Shown piece after piece: positions 11,201 to 22,869 of a stretch of DNA of 64,000 nucleotides. The first letter of the stretch is position 1, and every line of letters starts with the position of its first letter. A program made the position numbers and the translations under genes. Below the pieces are notes generated by a model. That model had not been told where the DNA came from. It worked only from the letters and a program-made list of their open reading frames with translations, and did not search any database. This DNA comes from Adiantum capillus-veneris (lineage: Eukaryota > Streptophyta > Polypodiopsida > Polypodiales > Pteridaceae): assembly GCA_014529385.2 (NCBI GenBank), contig CM043970.1, positions 64,276,996 to 64,340,995 of the forward strand, in the 5' to 3' direction.

Positions 11201-11254
<54 letters not shown>
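11201..11254. repeat. (TG)n microsatellite in LTR-A
   Basis: 27 perfect TG units followed by a C run. LTR-C and the reverse-strand LTR scrap carry (TC)n at the homologous site. Confidence 0.95.
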
Positions 11255-11255
<1 letters not shown>

Positions 11256-11437
11256 CCCCCTTCCTTAAAACTCTACTTTCACCTTATCTACCATCAATAA
11301 TGCTCTCTTTTGAGCCCACATCCATGACTCAAGCAAACAAACAAGGTCCGAATGTTTTGGTAGTAAAAAAAACATATTTCTTATTTGTTAGCTTGTAAAT
11401 TAGGATTTTCAATAATCTTAATGAGGGGTCTTTAACC

Positions 11438-11445
11438 TATAAATA
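11438..11445 (+). promoter_or_regulatory. TATA box in LTR-A
   Basis: TATAAATA inside CCTATAAATAGGACCC, in the middle-to-3' part of the LTR as expected for the U3/R border. LTR-C has a degraded version (CTATAATATAGG) near 31858. Confidence 0.55.
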
Positions 11446-12272
11446 GGACCCTATCCTTCTTGTAGATCATCTCTAAGCTCTCACAAGCACCCCAATACTC
11501 TATACACAAGGAGAGATTCAGGTGTCGTCATCATCTTGTGAGCTTCACAATTGGTGTAAGAGAAGCTTTGATGCTACACATTACAAAGTGAGAGAGTGTG
11601 AGTTCCCTATCTCAAACCACTATTGTACATGCTCTTTCACTATTAAAAATTGAGGTTTTGGTGCTTCAAGGGCGTGTCTTGGTTCTAGAATTGTTGCCCT
11701 TCACTTGTGCCGCGTGATTTGGTGAATGCAAGGTGACTAGTATCTTTTAAGATCCATCATTTGAGCTCATTTGAGAAAGTGATTAGTGTGTTTTCATTGG
11801 CAAGTTTCTTGTTCATTGTAAGAGGATTTTGTGGTGAGAGATCTCCCACACCCTAAGACAATGTGTTTGTACTACCAATGTTTATCATTTACTAATTATT
11901 GGTTTAGTTTATGCAAGCTCCATGATAGTTTGATAGTATACAACCTTACCTTGCAAGTTGTCAAAATCAGGTATTTGCACAAACTCCATTGCTCTCTCTC
12001 TTTATCCCTTTTCTCTAGCTCTCTCTTGCTCCATTTGGTGTTGGTCTTGGTGTGAGATTACTTGTGTGTGTTTTTGTTGCGCCTCTTCTTGGTTGTGATA
12101 AAATCTCTCTAGCGTTCCATAACTAGGTGGTGCCCCTTCAATTGTTTGGTTGTGGGTTTGTTGTTGTTGTTTCTTGCTTGTGGTTGCCCCAGCCCCAATT
12201 GAGTAGCATAGGAGCCTTGAGGGGTGTTTAGAGGTCTCCTCCCTTATTTCCTGATCGTCTCAGACCGCCTCA

Positions 12273-12872
12273 ATTTTAGTGCCCCCACTGAGGACAGCTT
12301 GTGTTTGTTTTTGTGTAGGTTCAACCTTTAGAATATTCAAGTAGTTTGCATGAATCATGAGAATTTGTATGATCCTTTCATTCTCATTGCAAGGAAAAAA
12401 GTACACATCATTGTTAGTTAAAGTTGCAATTTCAACGTGTAATTTATAGAAGTTTAGGTCTGGCCAAAATAAACGCTTCGGTAAATCCGTTTATTTTGCT
12501 TCTTATTAGGTACGACCTTAGTTTGAATGTCTATATTTTTTATTTTTTTAAGCATTAAGTCATGCATAAACCATGGATAATGGCCAAGGAATAGAGGTTT
12601 TTCCCTTTCATTTCACTCCATATATTAGAATAAATGTTGCAATTAGTAGAAAGATTCATTTTCAATAACGTAGGGTGTTCATGTTCGGTGCCCAAAGAGT
12701 AGGAGAAATTATCGCATCACCAAACTCTGTCATCTGCCTATTGTTGACTATCATATATCATTTGATGTGCATATTTTTATTTTGTTGTAGAATAGATTGC
12801 AATTTAGAAAACATCATTGTGTAAATATTTTTAAGAAAGAAAAAAATGTGTTGTCACTTTGAAATTGATTCA
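12273..12872 (+). other. Untranslated leader of Tat-B
   Basis: 600 bp between LTR-A and the gag ATG. A tRNA primer site should lie directly after 12272; the sequence there (TTTTAGTGCCCCCACTGAGG) could serve but I cannot assign a tRNA. The rest is AT-rich with no supportable ORF. Confidence 0.5.
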
Positions 12873-13677
12873 ATGGAGGCCCAACACCAAATGTCAGGAT
12901 ATCCCCTCTTCTTTGGAGAGCCTGGCAAGGATGCCGAGCTATTTCTAGCAAATTTCAAAACAGCTTGCAGCATAAAAAGAGTGTTAGGAGATGAGAAATG
13001 CTTATAAATGTCTGAGGTAGTTTTGAGGAAGGATGCTAGCACTTGGTTTGACTCTCTATCTCACGAGGTTAAGGGAAACTATAAGGAATTCATTGATCAT
13101 TTCAAGCGATACTTCTTTGACACTCAAAAGCTATGGCAAGATATTGTTTCTCACAAACAAAAAGACCTAGATGACTACTACATGTACAAACATGAGTTTC
13201 TACGCTTTGGGATGTATGGGTGAGAAATCTTGTCAACCCTAGTGATGGTGCAAAGTTCCTAAAGAAGGAGAGGTTTATAGCCGGTCTCTTTTCCACACTC
13301 AAGATAAAAATCAAGGCAAGTGCACCTACCACCTTTGCTACAACTGAAACTAGGGCTGTTAGAAGTATAGAAAACTCAAGTGCCTAAGAGGAGAGGGTCC
13401 TAAACCCAAGGGAAAGTTGCAAGTATCAACATCTAGAGAGATTCTTGAGGTAAAAACTAAGGTGATTGAAAAGTTAAATGAATCCTTAAGTAACTTGTTA
13501 ATTCATCTTGCACAAGATGTAGGTCCCAAGGGACAAACAAAGAAAGCTGACGAGCGAGAGCCACGACCTAGGCTACTTTTGCAATGTTGGAATTGCGGAA
13601 AGTCTGGACATGGGATGTATAATTGTCCTTGGCCCTGTGGGGAGCCAGGGAAACCTAACTTGAATTACCCACAGTGA
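12873..13677 (+). pseudogene. gag: gag (capsid and CCHC knuckle), Tat-B
   Basis: ATG at 12873 opens MEAQHQMSGYPLFFGEPGKD, a capsid N-terminus that Tat-A has lost. A TAA at 13005 interrupts, then the same frame continues KDASTWFDSLSHEVKGNY to a TGA at 13221-13223. Homology then moves frame at least twice before the 13417-13677 segment. This ends in a canonical zinc knuckle (CWNC-GKS-GH-GMYN-C, 13585-13626) that would bind element RNA. The pattern matches Tat-A gag, so the two elements are related families. Confidence 0.8.
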
Positions 13678-14618
13678 TGAATGCATGTGAAGGAACTGGT
13701 CAACAACCAAGGCTTCTACAAAAGCCAAATGGAGCAAGACCACCTCCACAAGGGGTAGAAGGAGTTCCACCTTTGCCAGATCCAAATGTGCATGCAGTAG
13801 AGGTGACGAATTCAAATGAGGTTGACATGGAAGCAAACGGTATCAAGCATGGACGTGAAAAAGATAATGAGAAAGAAGGAGTCACATCACAAATGACCAT
13901 GGATGAGGCAACAAGGCAAAGGAGACCAAGGAAGCCAAGAGGACTCGACGTCGTATCAACCTCCAGACTTCTCTCTTGAACATGGTATAGCTCCATACAA
14001 CCTGTTGGAAGACATGAGAGGTAAGGATCCTGATATCTCATGTCCTCAGTTTCTTGCATTATGTTTACAAGTTAGGGGAGATTTAACGAAGGTAGTTAGC
14101 ACTAAGAGAAAGGTAGAAGAGAGTGTGCATGTTGTAAAAATTGTGCAAACTGAAATGAATGAGGATATTACACATGTGCTAGATTGTTATATCAAAGGAA
14201 GGTTGGTTAGGAAAGGTCTAGTGGACAGGGGTGCACAAATTTGTATCATGACAGAGGGACTCACGCAAAGACTAGGCATGCACATCCATGAGACACCTAA
14301 AATAAAAGTGAAAATTGCAAACAATAGCAAGGCTAGGTGCGTATGCATTTGTAAAAAACATTTGTGGAGGCGTTTGACATTAAGAAGGTAGTGGATTTCT
14401 ATGTTATGTCCACCAAAGGAAATGATTACCCATTTATCCTCGGAAGACCATGGCTAATGAAAATGCAAGCTTTGCAAGATTGGAAGAGTGGAAAGTTAAT
14501 TTGCAGCAATGACAATCATAAGAAGGTTGTCTTTGACATGAAGGAGCAACACCAAGAGGAGTTCCATGAAGAATCATCTCAAAGAGAGATGAAGGAAGAC
14601 TGGATTGATAGCACTTGA
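13678..14618 (+). pseudogene. pol: pol part 1: linker and aspartic protease, Tat-B
   Basis: A glutamate/lysine- and proline-rich linker (13678-14000) precedes retropepsin. The active site at 14224 reads VDRGAQICIMTE: catalytic Asp kept, Ser/Thr replaced by Arg (D-R-G-A). The flap-end motif ILGRPWLMK lies in a different frame (14364-14618 ORF), showing a frameshift near 14360-14390. It aligns with the Tat-A protease. The frame ends at TGA 14616, followed by a further acidic linker. Confidence 0.78.
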
Positions 14619-14669
14619 GAAGAAGAAAGAGGTGGCATCATTACTGAAGAGGAGTCTTCCATCAAAGTC

Positions 14670-15403
14670 ATGGGGGTATGGTTTAAGCCAATCAACCAAG
14701 AGACATATTGCCCAGGTTTGAAAGAAGTAGGTCCTCAACAGAACCAAGGTGTGCAAGATGAAGGTATGTTTTCTACAACACTTACAAAGGACGAAAGAGT
14801 TTATTTCAAATGTGTGCTAAGAAAGTTTCATAGGCTTTTTGCCAAATACTACATAGATGTGCATGGAGTAGATGATGTTCAGCACAATATTGAGTTAAAG
14901 CCAGAGGCCAAACCTAAGGCTCAAAAACTACAAAGGATAGGAGTCATCAAGGAGCAAGCTTTCTCAAGGAGGTAAGAAAGATTTTAGCAGCAAGTTTCAT
15001 TTATCCAATGGAGAATTCAGAGTGGGTATCCCCAATTTTGTTCACTCGTAAAAAGAATGGAAAGTGGAGGGTGTGTGTGGATTATATGCCACTCAATGAG
15101 GCAACGGGAGATCACTTTCCCCTCCCATTTCAAAATGAGATACTAAATGAAGTATCTTGTCATGAGAAATACAATGTGTGTGATGGCTACTTAGGTTACT
15201 TTCAAATAGGTATTGCATTGGAGGATCAATTGAAAACAATCTTCATTACTCTATGGGGTTGTTATGCTTTCAATGTCATGCCATTTGGTCTAAAAAATGA
15301 TCTTGCAACCTTCCAATGCTCCCTGAACGTGGTGTTTCAAGCATTCTTTGGAAAGTCAATAAGGGTGTTCACTAATGATTTTTGCATTTATAGCTCAAAA
15401 TAG
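14670..15403 (+). pseudogene. pol: pol part 2: reverse transcriptase, Tat-B, catalytic Asp lost
   Basis: The 14670-14975 segment carries the RT lead-in (HNIELKPEAKPKAQKLQRIG). After a frameshift, 15008-15403 has NSEWVSPILFTRKKNGKWRV, CDGYLGYFQIGI and MPFGLKNDLATFQ. The FxDD box reads FTND: the codon at 15374 is AAT (Asn) where Tat-A has GAT (Asp). This alone would abolish polymerase activity. TAG at 15401 ends the segment, and homology continues immediately in the same frame. Confidence 0.85.
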
Positions 15404-16280
15404 TTGCATCTACAGAGGATAGAAGAAAGATTGAAGAAGCTCTATGACATGGGAGGTCAACTCAACCCTGACAAGTGCCACGTAGGTGAGGATGAAGTGA
15501 TCTTTCTTGGTCACAAAGTTTCTTACAAAGCCATCAAGGTGGATCCTTCAAAGGCAAAGGCTCTTATTGAGTTACCATACCCCAAGAGTCTTAAAGAGGT
15601 CATCTCATCCATTCAAAAGGTGGTATATATCACGCTTCATTCACTTAGCCTCAAAGTTACTTCACCCTTTGCAAAAGTTTACACAACAAGTAGTATTTGC
15701 ATGGTCTGATGAGATTGAAGAGTACTTTTGTAACATTAAAGTCATTCTGTCAGAGCTACCAACTCTCATGCCTCCTTGTTGGGCGTACACATTCTTTGTT
15801 AGCGCTAGTATTGGGAAGGAAACAATTGGTGCAATTTTATTACAACAAGATCTCCATAGTACCAGGATGCAACCCATCTACTTTTCTAGTAGGGTCATGA
15901 AGACTTTGGAGAGAGGCCACACGGAGACATAACTCATGATGCTTTCTCTCATGTTTGCGGTGAAAAAGTTTAAATCCTATTTGCTACCAAAACCTTTTGT
16001 AATTCTCACTACAAAAAAATTGTTCCCTTGCGTGTCGTCTCAAATGAATCTTAGTACTAGGATCTCAAAGTGGATTATGGAGTTACAAGAGTTCCAATAC
16101 CCTTTCAAGGTAGAATATAGTGTGCATGCACAATTGGCATGGATTATCATGTATAGGGTACATGAGAAGGAGATTAAGGTGCCTGAAGTAAAGACCTTAC
16201 CTTGCCACCACTTAAAAGTATTCCTAATGCTTTTACCTTGTTTTTTGATGGAGCTTTTCGATGAGCCACAGAAAAAGTAG
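15404..16280 (+). pseudogene. pol: pol part 3: RT thumb and degenerate first RNase H, Tat-B
   Basis: HLQRIEERLKKLYDMGGQLN-PDKCHVGEDEVIFLGH continues RT, then a shift to another frame (15507-15932) with SRFIHLASKLLHPLQ and the RNase H-like FFVSASIGKETIGAILLQQ and PIYFSSRVM. A TAA at about 15930 and restart at 15936 give VKKFKSYLLPKPFVILTT. As in Tat-A, the acidic residues expected of an active RNase H are not evident, consistent with a tether role. Confidence 0.75.
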
Positions 16281-16620
16281 GGGGAGGGCTAGTGTTGCTC
16301 AACCAAAGTGGAGAGGTTGTCATAAAAGAGAAGGTCACCACGTTCAACTAGCAACAATGAATCAGAGTATGGCATACTACTTCATGGTTTGAAGATGTGC
16401 ATTAGTCAAGGTATACAACGTCTCATGGTAAAACGGGATGCACTTCTCATTGCGAAGAAAATTTTAGGCATTTGGGCATGCAAGAATGAAAGCATAAGGA
16501 CAAAAGTTCATGCCATTCATAGGCTGTTTAATTAGTTTGAAGAAGTGTAACTATATCATATTCCTAGGAAAAAAAATGAAGATGCCAATTTTCTTGAACA
16601 ACAAGTTGTTACATGTGTTG
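16226..16620 (+). pseudogene. pol: pol part 4: second RNase H, badly decayed, Tat-B
   Basis: LFFDGAF at about 16241 matches the first catalytic segment of the Tat-A second RNase H (LYFDGAY). It is followed by a TGA and ATEKVGGGLVLL. After further stops and frameshifts, segments resembling NQSEYGILLHGLKMCISQG and KRDALLIAKK recall the Glu and Asp motifs. The middle Asp is present, the Glu region is out of frame. The VGGGLV codons contain a 15-base exact match to the 3' PPT. Confidence 0.65.
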
Positions 16621-16624
16621 AGAA

Positions 16625-17633
16625 GTGCAAGTCATCATGGTGGCAGCAGCTACTATCAAGCAACCAAGATATCAGGGATTGGAGTCATTGGCTCCCATTA
16701 TTGGCTACATTTTGGAGTGCGAGTTTCCACAAGACTTCACAAAAGCTCAAAAGAGGAGACTCATGAAGAAGGCAAGAGTTTATCTCTTCGTAGAAGGCTC
16801 CCTCTATCAAAGAGGGAAGGATGAAGTGTGCAAAAGAGTACCAACTATCAAGGAAACTTCAGTCATTCTAAAAGGTTTACATGAAGAGGCATGTGGTGAT
16901 CATTTTGTCCAAGAGTTAACTGTGAAGAAGATTTTTCTTGTGGGGTATGTTTGGCCAAGCCTGCATGTGCATGTCCAGTATTGGTGTAAAAGCTGTCACA
17001 ATTGTCAGGTAAATGAAAATAGAAGATTGGTACATGGTCCAAGGCAAATCGTGCTTGCAAATGGACCCTTTGAAAAGTGGGGCATTGATGCTTTGGGTCC
17101 TCTACCTTGAACAAAAAATGGTAAACTCTATATTATAGTGGTTGTAGATTACATGACTAGGTGGGTAGGGGCTCAAAGTGTGGCAAGGGTAAATGTAAAA
17201 ACAGTGAGCATATTTGTCTACACTAATATTTGTTGCAAATTTGGCACACCTCTGGGGATTGTTTCTAATAATGTTCCAGGATTCAAGAAGGGTTTACTCA
17301 CATAAGTTTGTGAAGAGCTTCACATTCTACATCGTCATAGCACACCCTACAATCCACAGTCAAATGGTTTGGTGGAAAAGGCTAATGGTGTCATTGCAGG
17401 CATCATTAGAAAGATGGTGCAAAACAAGACAAAGTTGTGGGATGAATTATTGGACGGTGCCTTGTGAGCGTATCAAACCACATATAGGGAAGCCACAGAG
17501 TTTACGCCATTTCACTTGGTTTATGGTCAAGAGGCTTTGCAGCCTATCGAGTTCAGCATCCCAACAATGCGGCTTCACAGAAAAGGGGTACAAGAAGACC
17601 AAGAAGCATGGATGGATCAACTTCTTACATTAG
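16625..17633 (+). pseudogene. pol: pol part 5: integrase, Tat-B, catalytic Asp lost
   Basis: 16625-17110 has the intact-looking HHCC finger (LHEEACGDHF, then CHNC), with FEKWGIDALGPLP supplying the first catalytic Asp before a TGA at 17108. The same frame continues VVDYMTRWVG. The second catalytic Asp, in the family ISDRGPGF, is Asn here (VSNNVPGF, codon 17267). The Glu motif NGLVEKANG survives in another frame near 17370. At least three further stops or shifts follow. Confidence 0.8.
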
Positions 17634-17999
17634 TGGAATGGAACTTGAGTGGAAGAGAGAAGCAGCCTATGAGTGCTACAAGAATAAAGCTACACAAGCA
17701 AAGGAGAAGCTTGACAAGAAACAGAAGGACAAAGGCATCAAGAAAGGAGATCTTGTGCTAAGGTATGACGATCGACTTGACAATCATTTTAATGCCAAGT
17801 TTGAAACTAGATATAAAGAACCGTATGTAGTCACGAAGGCTTTTAATTCAAGTTACTACCAGTTCATAGACTTGAATGGTAAAGGGTGCTCCAAGAAAAT
17901 AAATGGGTATCGGCTAAAGCCTTACTTGAGTTGTATTCTACCAAAGGGTCTCCCAAAGAATTGTCAAAGAGCTACTATCTTGTGTTTGAAACTAGATGG
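17516..17999 (+). pseudogene. pol: pol part 6: integrase C-terminus, Tat-B
   Basis: PFHLVYGQEALQPIEF, then a lysine-rich helix and KKGDLVLRYDDRLDNHF-NAKFETRYKEPYVVTKAFNSSYYQF, the GPY/F module with Gly replaced by Glu. NGYRLKPYL closes the domain. The coding joins LTR-B at 18000 without a stop or PPT. Compared with 20881-21073, roughly 170 bp carrying the tail and PPT have been deleted, and the open frame runs on into the LTR to 18102. Confidence 0.8.
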
Positions 18000-19713
18000 T
18001 GATAGCCGTTTGTCGGCTCTTTGTAATTGCCACAGTGAGTTACCTCACCCTACCAAATTCACCCAAATGCTATGGCTATCCCTACCATTTCACTGTATAT
18101 AGGTGCGTGTGAGTTAGGGGACTTTTCCCATATCTCCTTACTGAAATAAAAAACCCTCAATTAGCTAGTCATTGGGCTAGTTGAGCCAAAAAAATATAAA
18201 ATATAAAAAATATAAGTATATTATGGCCCATGCGTATGTAAATATTTCTTTGTATATAGGGCCTAAATAAAAGAATTTTTCATAATTATTTTGGTATTTA
18301 TTTAAATATTTCTACCTAGGTGTGTGTTATTTATACTCTGTACATTGCCTCACCATTACCACAATTTTTCTTACCATTTTTCATACTCTTTATTCCATAT
18401 AGAAATATTTTCATGTAAGCTTCTCTTATATTTGGTGTAACTCCACCCCAACAAAAATCCAAAAAAACTAGTTTTATTTATGTGTATATTTTTTCACTAT
18501 TGTGACTTTTCCCTTCCTACATCTATTTTGTTTTTTTTCTAAAAAATTAGAACACCAAAAATATTTATCTTTTTATGGTAGCCTCATAATGAGAGAGATT
18601 TCTTTTGACCCCTTTATATTTTTTCCACTTATATTATTTATATTTAACATGTACATATTTTTTAGACCCCTCAATATTTGATTTTCTTAGTTGTACTATT
18701 GACTTATATCATGATCTCAACAATATCTTCAATTATAGACCTACCAAATAAGGTCAACGGTAGGTGGCATGCATACATGCACTATGGAGGGCTCACTCTT
18801 GGAGATATTCAAAAGAATCATCCAAAGAAGGACCCCACAAGGACCTTGTGCAGTGGAAAAAAACGGTCGGTTTTGCTGAATTTTTAAAGTTCACTTGCTC
18901 TCCGAATTTGAAAAGGTGATACAAACAAAAGTTGTAGCTCGTGGGCTGAACTTTTGCCTCAAATTTTTTCATATTTTTTTGAGCTACGAGCTGTGAGCTA
19001 TGATTTTATTAGTGGACCCCAGTTTTTCCATGCTATGCAGCCACACTCTCTTCCACTTTATCATTTTCCTCTTTCACACACACTTCTCCACTCATCATCC
19101 CCACCTCTCTCACCACTCCTCTCTGCACCCTACTCACCTTCTCCTCAACCTTGAAGAATAAGAGAAACCATGGTGAACTCATACCTCCCACACACAATTC
19201 CATTCCAAAATTGACCACCTAGTCTCATTTTTCCTCCTCCAATTTACCCATATCTATTAAAAAAACCACAAAATTCAGCCTCTTCTCTTAAAAGACAGCA
19301 TCATGGTGGTTGATTACTCAGCTTCAATTACCTTGTCTCTCAAGGAAGGTCAAGAGTGGAGAAAAAATGTAACGTCAAAACTAGTGGACCGTCAACAAGC
19401 GTCAAAATTGGCCCTACTCAAGACACTTGGAGCATCAACCTTGTAAGAAATCCACCTTTTCTTACCTCTTAAGAGTTTTTCTTCCTTATTTGTATCATAC
19501 ATGGATACTCCCATTGTAAATATCCAATTCCATTTGTAAATTAATACTAACTCTACTAACACTAACCCACTATGAAAAGTCCTATCACCTCCATTTCTCT
19601 CCTCTCTCTTTCCCCACCAACTTCTTGATAATTCCAAGCAAAAGAAATTAGATAAATTGCTGAAAATCTAACCCAACCATGGTTAGAGGAGTAACCCTAG
19701 CCTTCAAAATTGC

Positions 19714-19720
19714 TATAAAA
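19714..19720 (+). promoter_or_regulatory. TATA box in LTR-B
   Basis: TATAAAA in TGCTATAAAAGGAGG, in the equivalent region of the LTR to the boxes of LTR-A and Tat-A. Confidence 0.5.
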
Positions 19721-20377
19721 GGAGGGTGTAGCTAGCACAAAAGGGGGGAGCCATGAGCAAGAGCACTATGCTATAGCTTGAGAAGCCAAGCTCAACCTCT
19801 CTAGAAGGAGCTCTTGAGTGGAAGCTCATTGTCTTATGCATGTGCATGTATTGTAATAGGGGATTAGCAAGGGAACTCTATGCCATTGTAAAAGAGAGAG
19901 TGATCATTCAATTGAGAGTAGGAAATCTATCATTTCTCCTACTAGTGTAAGCCCAACATTTGCTGAATCAAGGAGGGTGGATTTGGACTAAGCTTGGATA
20001 CTTTGTCTCCCTTCCAACGTGAAGTAATGGACAACAATGATGCGTAAGTGTCTTGGTGTTTTTTGTTAAGTTCTTGATAGCTTGTCTCTGGTGTTGTCAT
20101 CAATCTAGCCATAAATCCCACATACTGTAAGAGGGCGACAGGGTGGAGAGGACTCCCCTGGCTTTAAGACAGTGATTGGGGTGGCTTTTCTTGTGATGTG
20201 TTGTGGTGAAATTTACGCAAGCTATGTTGAAAAAATACTAATCTCACTTTGATTTGTCATGACAAATTTGTAAGAAGGTATTAATGCAACAATCACCCCC
20301 TCCCCCTTTCTCTCTCTTTCTTAAATATATAGTTGTGTTTGCTTGATCATTGTCGATACGTTTCAAAGCAGCCCGAG

Positions 20378-20379
<2 letters not shown>

Positions 20380-20463
<84 letters not shown>
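20380..20463. repeat. (CT)n microsatellite in LTR-B
   Basis: About 84 bp of perfect CT dinucleotide. The Tat-A LTR has the same motif at the corresponding place. Read on the minus strand it makes an artefactual Glu-Arg ORF. Confidence 0.95.
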
Positions 20464-20467
<4 letters not shown>

Positions 20468-20724
20468 TTAGTGTGTGAGAGTGTTCCATTGGTGTTAGGG
20501 TTAGTGTAAATTCCTTGCTTGTTTGTGGGTTGCTCTAACGATTCTCCTCTTTTGCGTCCTAGTTCGCTCTTAAACTAGGTGGTGCCCCTTGTGTAGTTGG
20601 GATTTGGCTGGGGGTTTGTTGTTTTGGTTTGTGTTGTGTTGTGCCCCAGCCCCATTGAGCAGCACGGGAGCCTTGAAGGGTGTCTAGAGGTTGCTCTTCT
20701 TGTTGTCCACCCCGGACCGCTTCA

Positions 20725-21060
20725 AAATGGCAAGGACCGTATGTAGTCAAAAAGGCTTTCAATTCAAGTTACTACCAGCTCATGGACTTGAATGGTAAAG
20801 AGCACTCTAATAAGGTAAATGGGTATCGGCTAAATCCTTACTTGAGTCGCATTCTACCAAAGGATCTACCAAAGAATTGTCAAAGAGCTATAACTATCTT
20901 GTGTAAGTTTTGTTGCACGATGCATGTGTGTAATTCAAGCCAAAGTGACAAGGAACTGCACAATGAAAATCTTGTCAAGATACCAAGTATCACAGAGGAC
21001 TCAGAACCACTCTCTTTGGAATATATGTTTTATGATGGTACATGAATGTACCATCATCTT
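20725..21060 (+). pseudogene. pol: Isolated pol 3' end (integrase GPY/F domain) between LTR-B and LTR-C
   Basis: Immediately after LTR-B the sequence reads WQGPYVVKKAFNSSYYQLMD and NGYRLNPYLSRILPKDLPKN, the same domain as 17815-17990 but with the GPY motif intact. It is followed by a natural-looking tail ending at the TGA at 21043. Upstream pol is absent, so this is the 3' end of another family member joined exactly at the LTR-B end, most simply by recombination or a large deletion. Confidence 0.85.
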
Positions 21061-21073
21061 GGGGGAGGGCTAG
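21061..21073 (+). promoter_or_regulatory. Polypurine tract preceding LTR-C
   Basis: GGGGGAGGGCTAG directly before the TG of LTR-C; same role and position as the tract at 6007. Confidence 0.8.
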
Positions 21074-22729
21074 TGATAGGCATTTTTTGGCTATCCAGAA
21101 TTTCCATAGTGAGCTATCTCACCCTACCAAAATCACTCAAACATTGTGGCTACCCATTCAGGCGTATGTGAGTTAGGAGAATTTCCCAATATCTTCTTAA
21201 AAAAACCCTCAACTAGATAGATATTGGGCTAGTTGAGCAAAAAAAAATAAAAAATAAAAACAAAAATATAAATATTATGGCCTAAATATAGGGATTTTTA
21301 ATTATTTTGATATTTATACAAATATTTTTACCTAGGTGTGTGTTTTAGTAGACCTATGTATGTCTTCTTTCACCCTCTTGCACCATAACTAAATTTTTAT
21401 AACCAATGTGTACATCCTCTTTTATACAAATCACCCCCACATTTGAATCTCACCCTTGTAAAAAACCCAAAAATTGGCTTCTACTCCCTTAGTCACTTTT
21501 ATTATATGATTTTCATTTACTTGCATACTTTTTCCTCTTTCACTCAAAATAATACAAAAGAGGAACCATATCATATGATTCCAATATTTTTTTTCATTTC
21601 CATAATTCTTCCATATTTTTTTATTATGTACTCATTATCCTAACACCATGTGCTCATTGAGCTAAAGTCCATGAATAGTCCATACACCAATCCCACCATG
21701 TAAATATTTTTATATTTACCAATGATCCTCCTCCATGCATGTGTAAAGATAACTTGGATGCTTTGTATCATGATATGACTCACGGTGGGGCTCACTCTTG
21801 GATGCATTATGCAAATTCAACAAAGGAGGGGGCCACTAGAAGACTTTTGCAGGCATATAAACAGGCGTTTTGGTGAGATTTTTGGCGTCCACCTCCACTC
21901 CAAATTTGAAGAAGTGACCAAACCGGAAAATGTAGCTCATAAAATGAATGACACCTCAAAATTTTTAATAATTTTTGGAGATACCACCTATGAGATATGT
22001 TCTTTTGGTGGATCCCAATCCGTCCACTTTTTTCTCACAAGTCACCCTAGTCTACACTCACCTCCATTCACTTCCACACACACACACAGACACTCACACA
22101 CACACATTCCTCTCCATCCCTCACTCAAAATTGCACCTTCCATGGTTTCTCTCACCTTCATTCACTTCCACACACACACACACACACACATTCCTCTCCA
22201 TCACTCACTCAAAACTGCACCTTCCATGGTTTCTCTCACCCTCTTCAACATTAACCTCCCCTCTCACTTTCATAGCTCTCATATGAACTCTACATGTACA
22301 TACACCATCTATATGCCTCTCTCTATTACCTCTAAATTACGATTCCCTTTTACCACTTCTCTATATACATAAAATTTATCATGTAAAACCATGGTTAATC
22401 TCTACAAACTGAGAAATTCTCATCAACCAACATCATCACTTTCCTCATGGTGTTCAACCTTGCGATGACGATGTAAGAAGAGAAGAAGAAGAAGAGGATT
22501 GACAGTCATTTTTTAGAATCTACACAAGTAAGTTCAAAACTTCTTCAAAGCTTCACCATCACAAGGATTCCCGCACTTCATTCAACCATATTACTTCAAC
22601 CATCCACCTCACTCTACCCATTGTAAATATATCAAAAACTTTTACTGATTACTAACACTAACATACTAACACAAAATAGCCATTGACCTAACCAAAAAAG
22701 ACACCTCACCTCAAGACATGCATAGTAAC

Positions 22730-22772
<43 letters not shown>

Positions 22773-22869
22773 CCCCCCCCCCTTAAAACACTATTTTCAC
22801 CTTATCTACCATCACTAATGCTCTCTTTTGAGCCCACATCCATGACTCAAGTAGAAAAAGAAGGCCCGC
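21074..22869 (+). repeat. LTR-C, 5' part, split by GAG-X
   Basis: Begins TGATAGGCATT after the PPT and follows LTR-A to AAGGCCCG. There LTR-A continues AATGTTTTGG but this copy is interrupted; the LTR resumes at 31766-31771 (CTGCAATGTTTTG). It contains a duplicated (CA)n-plus-flank segment (about 22050-22240) and a (TC)n then C-run tract (22732-22782). Confidence 0.88.
22732..22782. repeat. (TC)n then poly-C microsatellite in LTR-C
   Basis: About 39 bp of TC followed by 12 further C. It occupies the position that is (TG)n in LTR-A. Confidence 0.95.

Larger units (their letters stand above)
9505..12272 (+). repeat. LTR-A: 5' LTR of the Tat-B family
   Basis: Begins TGATAGGCATT and ends in CCTCA. 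It aligns along its length with LTR-C (21074-22869 plus 31766-32699) and more distantly with LTR-B. Landmarks: a 115 bp internal tandem duplication (9838-10067), a (TG)n tract (11201-11254), a TATA box (11438) and the conserved CTAGGTGGTGCCCC (12122-12135). The 2.77 kb length is usual for Tat-like elements. The flank GTTAG at 9500-9504 does not recur after LTR-B or LTR-C, so no target duplication supports a simple insertion. Confidence 0.85.
18000..20724 (+). repeat. LTR-B: second LTR of the Tat-B chain
   Basis: Starts TGATAGCCG and ends CTTCA. It aligns with LTR-A and LTR-C at both ends (GAGTTACCTCACCCTACCAA; CTAGGTGGTGCCCC at 20574-20587) but is much more diverged in its centre. It has its own TATAAAA (19714-19720) and a long (CT)n tract near its 3' end. 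It follows Tat-B pol directly and is followed by a pol 3' fragment instead of host DNA. Confidence 0.8.

Noticed and set aside
11204-11398. Cys-Val repeat ORF
   Set aside because: Reading of the (TG)n tract in LTR-A; the same applies to the minus-strand ORFs at 59028-59334.
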